Positions 20,948 to 24,855 of a DNA stretch of 24,855 bases are shown here, in pieces. Both the position numbers and the translations under genes were made by a program. The stretch is from CBIFWW01 sp966186435. GTDB taxonomy: Bacteria; Pseudomonadota; Gammaproteobacteria; Enterobacterales; Enterobacteriaceae. The stretch lies in the NCBI GenBank assembly GCA_966186435.1, contig CBIFWW010000039.1, positions 1-24,855 of the forward strand, written 5' to 3'. Within the stretch, counting starts at the first letter, position 1. Every line of letters starts with the position of its first letter. Under the pieces are notes generated by a model. It was not told the DNA's origin and made no database searches. It was given only the letters and a program-made list of their open reading frames with translations.

Positions 20948-20970
20948 ATATTATTTTATTTCAATAATAT
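20948..20970. promoter_or_regulatory. AT-rich inverted repeat, candidate ROK operator
   Basis: ATATTATT and AATAATAT form perfect 8-bp arms around TTATTTC. NagC/Mlc-type ROK operators are also AT-rich dyads. In such AT-rich DNA a chance palindrome is possible, so this is a candidate only. Confidence 0.35.
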
Positions 20971-21051
20971 AACGTAAAGAAGAAACAAATCACTTCCAAT
21001 ATTAAATTTAATAATTAAAGTTAATAGTCGTGTGAAATTGAGGAAATTATT

Positions 21052-21882
21052 ATGACATTTAACTTTCATCGCGCTTCAACTGGCATCGTACTGGCCAACG
21101 GACATCGGGGGTATTCTGATGTCGCGCCGGAAAATACCTTCTGCGCTTTTGAAGCCGCGCTTTTGGCAGGAACTCACAGTTTTGAAATTGACATTCATCT
21201 CACCGCAGATAATGTTTTAGTGGTCTCTCACGATCATCGAATTGATCGCGTTTCCAATGGTACGGGCTTTATTGAACAAATGACCTTCCAGCAATTGCGG
21301 CGCTATGATTTTGGCGTTCTTTTTTACCCAGCCTTTGCCGGTACCCTCATTCCTCGTCTGGAGGAAGTTCTGGAATGGGCGGTAGAGAGAAATGTAGGGC
21401 TTGTCGTGGAAGTCAAGCAGCGCCGTCGTCATGCCGAATTTGTTCAGGCACTGGTAGCGTTATTGAACGCACGGCCACAAGCCATCGGGCACATTCAGCT
21501 CTTGGGTTTTAATCATGTTTTACTAAACCAGGTTAAAGCCCGGCTCCCTACGCTTGCGCTGCAGGTGGTCACACTTGAGCGTTACAACGATCAGCTGGCG
21601 GCGGTTAGCCAATCCAACGCGAGCTGTGTCTGCTTTGAATATGAATTCGCCCATGTGGACGATCTGCGCGCCTATAAGCAGGCTGGGCTAGGGGTTCGGA
21701 TGTATCTTCATGAAGTAAAAGATGGAAAGGATCCTTTGTCTCAATATTTTTATAAATTCGGGTATGATAGCCGCCCTGAGATCCTAGGCTGGCTACAAGA
21801 AGGGCTTATCGATATGCTGAGTCATGATGATGTCCCGTATTTACAAGGTTTGATTGAAGAAGCGGGTTTACGCTGGGCTTAA
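21052..21882 (+). CDS. Cytoplasmic glycerophosphodiester phosphodiesterase family protein
   Basis: 276 residues, GDPD TIM barrel. Motifs: GHRGYSDVAPENTFCAFEAAL with the HRG and PENT elements, then FEIDIHLTADNVLVVSHDH with the Glu-Asp metal ligands and the second His, and VVEVKQ further on. No signal peptide, so it acts in the cytoplasm like UgpQ, hydrolysing an imported phosphodiester to an alcohol and a phosphomonoester. Divergent from the ABC importer and followed by the ROK regulator (78 bases), so it is probably the catabolic enzyme for the transported compound. Whether the substrate is a glycerophosphodiester is not certain. Confidence 0.87.
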   Translation: MTFNFHRASTGIVLANGHRGYSDVAPENTFCAFEAALLAGTHSFEIDIHLTADNVLVVSHDHRIDRVSNGTGFIEQMTFQQLRRYDFGVLFYPAFAGTLIPRLEEVLEWAVERNVGLVVEVKQRRRHAEFVQALVALLNARPQAIGHIQLLGFNHVLLNQVKARLPTLALQVVTLERYNDQLAAVSQSNASCVCFEYEFAHVDDLRAYKQAGLGVRMYLHEVKDGKDPLSQYFYKFGYDSRPEILGWLQEGLIDMLSHDDVPYLQGLIEEAGLRWA

Positions 21883-21960
21883 CGGCCCCAGCTAACGTTC
21901 AACCGGCTTGTTGTCATCGTCGGGCTTATAGTTTCCAACTGCAATGTGATAATAATTGGT

Positions 21961-23073
21961 ATGAAATCCCAAACTGAAGGGCTGTCGCTGCGCGGCTCAC
22001 AGCCTATGTTACTGGAACTTATACGCCGCCACGCTCCCATCACCCGCGCGGAACTAGCGCGATTATCAAATCTGACCGCCGGGGCCATTACCCAGCAATG
22101 CCGGGAGCTTATCTTTGCCGGGCTGGTGGTGGAGGGCGAGAGAAAAATGGGCCAGCGTGGCCAGCCTTCTCTACCGCTCCGCCTCAACCCTGGCGGCGGG
22201 TGCGCTATTGGCTTGGCCTTTAGCCCCGGTTTTATCAACTTAACGATTGCAGATTTAAGTGGCCGTAAGTTATTGACGCTTCGCGAGACGCACCTGGAAA
22301 ACCAGCCACTCTCGACGTCCTTACAACAAATTAAACACTTGGTTGAAAAGACGCTAAAGAATCGCCAACTGAACCATGCGCGCATTATCGGCGTAGGTTA
22401 TGCGGTACCGGGATTCTTAAAACGCGATGGCTTGACACGCCATTGTGTCAGCTGGCTGGAAAGTTGGCGTAATGCCAACTTGCAGCAGGAATTCGAAAAT
22501 ATACTTCCCTGGCCCACCTGGATTGAGAACAATGCCAATGCCTCCGTGGTAGGCGAGCTTTATTCCGGCAACTGTAATCCTTATACCGATATCACTTTCA
22601 TTGATTTAGGCTATGGAATTGGTGCGGGGATCATTTCAGAAGGTAAGTTGCTTCACGGCGGTTACCAAAATGCGGGTGAAGTGGGGATGGTTTTCCCTAC
22701 TGGATCACCCCGACCTTCCTATAAAGATCTTATTGCTACCCTTGAGCAGGCTGGATTAAGCGAAGGGCAGCTACCAACATTAATCGCCCTCGCCCACCCT
22801 GTTTTAGAAGCCTGGCTCGCGCGCTGCTGTGACCAGCTTGAGGAGGTAGTATTCAGTTGTATTCAATGGCTGGACCCTCAGCTCATCGTGCTGGGTGGCT
22901 CTCTGCCAGTGTCTATAACACAGCCTCTCGCTGATAAGTTATCACAACGGTTAGATACAAGGCTGGATGCCAGCCGACCAAGGTGCCGGCTGGCAAGTTC
23001 TCCTTTGGAGGCAGAAAGCGCCTCCTTAGGGGCGGCAATGTTACCGCTTTATCAAATGATCAATCAGCATTAG
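21961..23073 (+). CDS. ROK-family transcriptional regulator
   Basis: 370 residues from the ATG at 21961 (MKSQTEGLSLRGSQP); a GTG at 21946 would add five residues; neither has a good ribosome site. N-terminal winged helix (LLELIRRHAPITRAELARLSNLTAGAITQQCREL, residues about 17-50), then the sugar-kinase-like ROK domain with WIENNANASVVGELYSG and FIDLGYGIGAGII. The usual zinc site (GEIGH followed by CxCGxxGC) is missing: the sequence reads AGEVGMVFPTGSPRPSYKDL, without Cys or His. It probably responds to a sugar or sugar phosphate and regulates the divergent operon. Its end overlaps the convergent large GDPD gene by 4 bases. Confidence 0.85.
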   Translation: MKSQTEGLSLRGSQPMLLELIRRHAPITRAELARLSNLTAGAITQQCRELIFAGLVVEGERKMGQRGQPSLPLRLNPGGGCAIGLAFSPGFINLTIADLSGRKLLTLRETHLENQPLSTSLQQIKHLVEKTLKNRQLNHARIIGVGYAVPGFLKRDGLTRHCVSWLESWRNANLQQEFENILPWPTWIENNANASVVGELYSGNCNPYTDITFIDLGYGIGAGIISEGKLLHGGYQNAGEVGMVFPTGSPRPSYKDLIATLEQAGLSEGQLPTLIALAHPVLEAWLARCCDQLEEVVFSCIQWLDPQLIVLGGSLPVSITQPLADKLSQRLDTRLDASRPRCRLASSPLEAESASLGAAMLPLYQMINQH

Positions 23074-24855
23074 GGATAGAAGCCTGTCATTTTCCATTCA
23101 TACATCGCTGACGGATTGTCAGGCTTGGGCCAAGAGTATACCGTGCCATAATCGATACCGTAGTAAAGCTTGCCCGAGAATTGCCAGGTCAGCATCATGT
23201 TCTTACTATCAGTAAAGTAATAAGTATCCTGGCCCGTTGGGACCATCTGCCATTTTGATCCTTCTAAATCGCAATGATCTTGCCCACGCCAATAGATCCA
23301 TGTCCAGGTTCCAGCATCTTGGTCAGACCATAAACATTGGGTAGGCCCGTAATGGGCTTTAATGCTCACTCTGCCATCGCTTAAACGTACAAGATTTAAG
23401 AAATTGCTGTAGTCCGCACCGAGAGATTTATTAGGGGGGTAGGTCCACGCATAACTGTTAGGGTTAGTATATAGCGCATAAACATTTTCCGGGTAAGGGC
23501 TTCCTGCATTACCCACTAATGACACATCATTGGCAGCATAGCCCAATTGCCAAGCCAGGATAGACTGCATCTCAAATTTTGGAGATAAGAAATAGGAGGT
23601 CAGCACCGTATCCAGCACCTGCCTCTGTTGGTAATACGTATTCATAGAATCTGTGTCATCGGCAGTAATAACATTAACACCAATATTTCGAAGCCATTGT
23701 AAATTCATCCGAATATCTTGTTTTTCCTCTGCAATATCTGAAGAGCTAAGTTTATCCAGCAATCGATAACAACAGGAAGAGTCATTATTATAAAATGCTT
23801 CTTTTACCGAGATATCCTGCGGGATATTCCCATCATATACGGTGGCAGAATAGAAGTTTAAGTTTTTCCAAAACATATAATCCGGCACAGGTGAGAAAGA
23901 CTCCAGCGATTTACCTGCACCTTTTATAATGGCAACCATATTGGCAACAGTTCCAGGTTTGGTATTAGAAACCTCCAATGATGTAGGTGAACTAAACTCC
24001 CCCTGTGGGCTTTGAACTGTTGTGGTATTAATAAAATCGGATGAATCTTTAATAATGACTGATACCATCGGTGATACCGTCGAGGGTGATTCTGCCCAAG
24101 CACGCACAGCACAAATTGATTTAGGATCACTCACTCCATCAGGGCATTTGAAAACCTCATCAGGCATAGCATTGATTCGCTTCGCATCATTAGGGGTGAT
24201 CATCGGGTCAATCATGACCATTAACCCTTCAGGGATCCCTTTTTCGATAAGCGCACTTTTCCACAGATCCGGCGAGGGGTACTCCGCCATGTTGGCTTTG
24301 ATCACAATCCTATTCATTACGTCTTCATCGGGATGTTGTAATGAGAGTTGGTAGATCTTCCAAGCCGTAGGCATAATAACGCCAGCGGTTTTAGTTTCAA
24401 GGAAAAGAATTGATTGCCCCTTATTCGCCAGGTAATCATCAAGCATCGCGTCAAGCGTAGGAACTTTAAAATCCGTCGGTTGGCGTGTAGAAACATTGAC
24501 TAAATTTTTTTCCTCAAGTTGTTGTAAAGTAAGGTCACTGAGCAGATCGTTAGGTCCTGAATTGGCTTCAGGATTGTAGGTTGGCTCAAGCATTTTACCC
24601 ACTTTCAAATCGTGGAATATAACCAGTTCGCCATCAGCCGTTGGGCGTACATCCGTTTCGACACCTGCACGGCAACGTCGATAGGATTCTTTAAATGCCC
24701 CAAGACTGTTTTCAGGATTGATATCAGAAAAATCACCTCGATGCTGCACGGTGACAACCAGGTCCTTTTTGGCTAAGTTGTTTTGAAACTCATCCATAAG
24801 AACTTTATAAGAACTGCACTCTGGGTCAGTCTTATCGCTACCTTCAGGTTTAACC
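23070..24855 (-). CDS. Large GDPD-like protein with unknown C-terminal region (5' end outside window)
   Basis: The frame is open to the window edge: upstream of the Met codon at 24797 it continues VKPEGSDKTDPECSSYKVL with no stop, and that Met has no ribosome site, so the true start and probably a signal peptide lie beyond 24855. At least 594 residues. The GDPD domain has VQHRGDFSDINPENSLGAF, VETDVRPTADGELVIFHD and FLETKTAG, with large insertions, and ends near INVITADDTDSMN. The last 170 residues are Trp/Tyr-rich (TWTWIYWRGQDHC, YYFTDSKNMMLTWQFSGKLYYG) and suggest a beta-rich binding module, not recognised. Probably secreted or periplasmic. Confidence 0.8.
   Translation of the reverse strand, partial: VKPEGSDKTDPECSSYKVLMDEFQNNLAKKDLVVTVQHRGDFSDINPENSLGAFKESYRRCRAGVETDVRPTADGELVIFHDLKVGKMLEPTYNPEANSGPNDLLSDLTLQQLEEKNLVNVSTRQPTDFKVPTLDAMLDDYLANKGQSILFLETKTAGVIMPTAWKIYQLSLQHPDEDVMNRIVIKANMAEYPSPDLWKSALIEKGIPEGLMVMIDPMITPNDAKRINAMPDEVFKCPDGVSDPKSICAVRAWAESPSTVSPMVSVIIKDSSDFINTTTVQSPQGEFSSPTSLEVSNTKPGTVANMVAIIKGAGKSLESFSPVPDYMFWKNLNFYSATVYDGNIPQDISVKEAFYNNDSSCCYRLLDKLSSSDIAEEKQDIRMNLQWLRNIGVNVITADDTDSMNTYYQQRQVLDTVLTSYFLSPKFEMQSILAWQLGYAANDVSLVGNAGSPYPENVYALYTNPNSYAWTYPPNKSLGADYSNFLNLVRLSDGRVSIKAHYGPTQCLWSDQDAGTWTWIYWRGQDHCDLEGSKWQMVPTGQDTYYFTDSKNMMLTWQFSGKLYYGIDYGTVYSWPKPDNPSAMYEWKMTGFYP

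Larger units (their letters stand above)
20854..21051. promoter_or_regulatory. Divergent control region of ABC operon and GDPD gene
   Basis: 198 very AT-rich bases. On the minus strand TATAAA (20884-20879) is a candidate -10 for the ABC operon, with the CRP site centred about 40 bases upstream of the implied start. AT-rich palindromes at 20948-20970 and 21001-21012 are candidate operators for the nearby ROK regulator. The GDPD gene has a GAGGA ribosome site 8 bases before its ATG. Confidence 0.55.

Noticed and set aside
21879..22385. 168-codon minus-strand frame
   Set aside because: Antisense to the ROK helix-turn-helix region; composition (Arg, Ser, Pro) typical of a shadow frame.

Overview
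The window is the right-hand part of an integrated lambda-like prophage (about 1-16540) followed by chromosomal DNA (16541-24855). The host looks like a member of the Enterobacterales. The prophage end carries the 3' part of a tRNA-Pro(GGG) gene that, from memory, is almost identical to E. coli proL. SOS boxes fit the E. coli LexA consensus and the phage families (YmfL-like, RusA, Rha, RdgC, Rz/Rz1) are those of enterobacterial phages. I cannot name the genus; the moderate GC content would suit Yersinia, Hafnia, Rahnella or Serratia.

Prophage, minus strand from right to left: the immunity region (10018-10307) is followed by a rightward-type early operon of tightly overlapping genes. These are a broken cro, a YmfL/CII-like regulator, a small unknown gene, an Ash-Rha fusion, a helix-turn-helix replication initiator with an iteron array inside its gene, an MT-A70 methylase, a LexA-like HTH protein, rusA, Rha-KilAC, a DUF968/HNH protein and a Q-type antiterminator. 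A terminator just after Q (3765-3789) is where Q would be expected to act. Beyond it lie a small winged-helix protein, a DNA methyltransferase and the lysis cassette (two holin-like proteins, GH19 endolysin, Rz with nested Rz1). The left edge (1-347) has three plus-strand terminators and one good plus-strand promoter, a possible small RNA locus.

Prophage, plus strand: cI (S24 peptidase repressor) is followed by a second repressor-controlled promoter. This drives rdgC, two small unknown genes, an HD-type protein with a changed metal ligand, an ASCH-like protein, a class I methyltransferase, a DEDD exonuclease, xis and int. One operator motif, TGTACC-N5-GGTACA, occurs twice between cro and cI and once in front of rdgC. 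Between int and the attachment site there is an apparent SOS-controlled promoter that reads outward through the tRNA remnant.

Host part: the tRNA terminator is followed by a dinI-like gene under a consensus LexA box. Next comes a coherent uptake/catabolism locus: a minus-strand ABC importer operon (ATPase, two permeases, periplasmic binding protein) divergent from a plus-strand cytoplasmic glycerophosphodiester phosphodiesterase (GDPD) and ROK-family regulator. A second, much larger GDPD-like protein with an unrecognised C-terminal part converges on the ROK gene and runs off the right edge. A CRP site and AT-rich palindromes lie in the divergent promoter region. The arrangement suggests import and hydrolysis of a phosphodiester, possibly a sugar-containing one; the substrate is inference.
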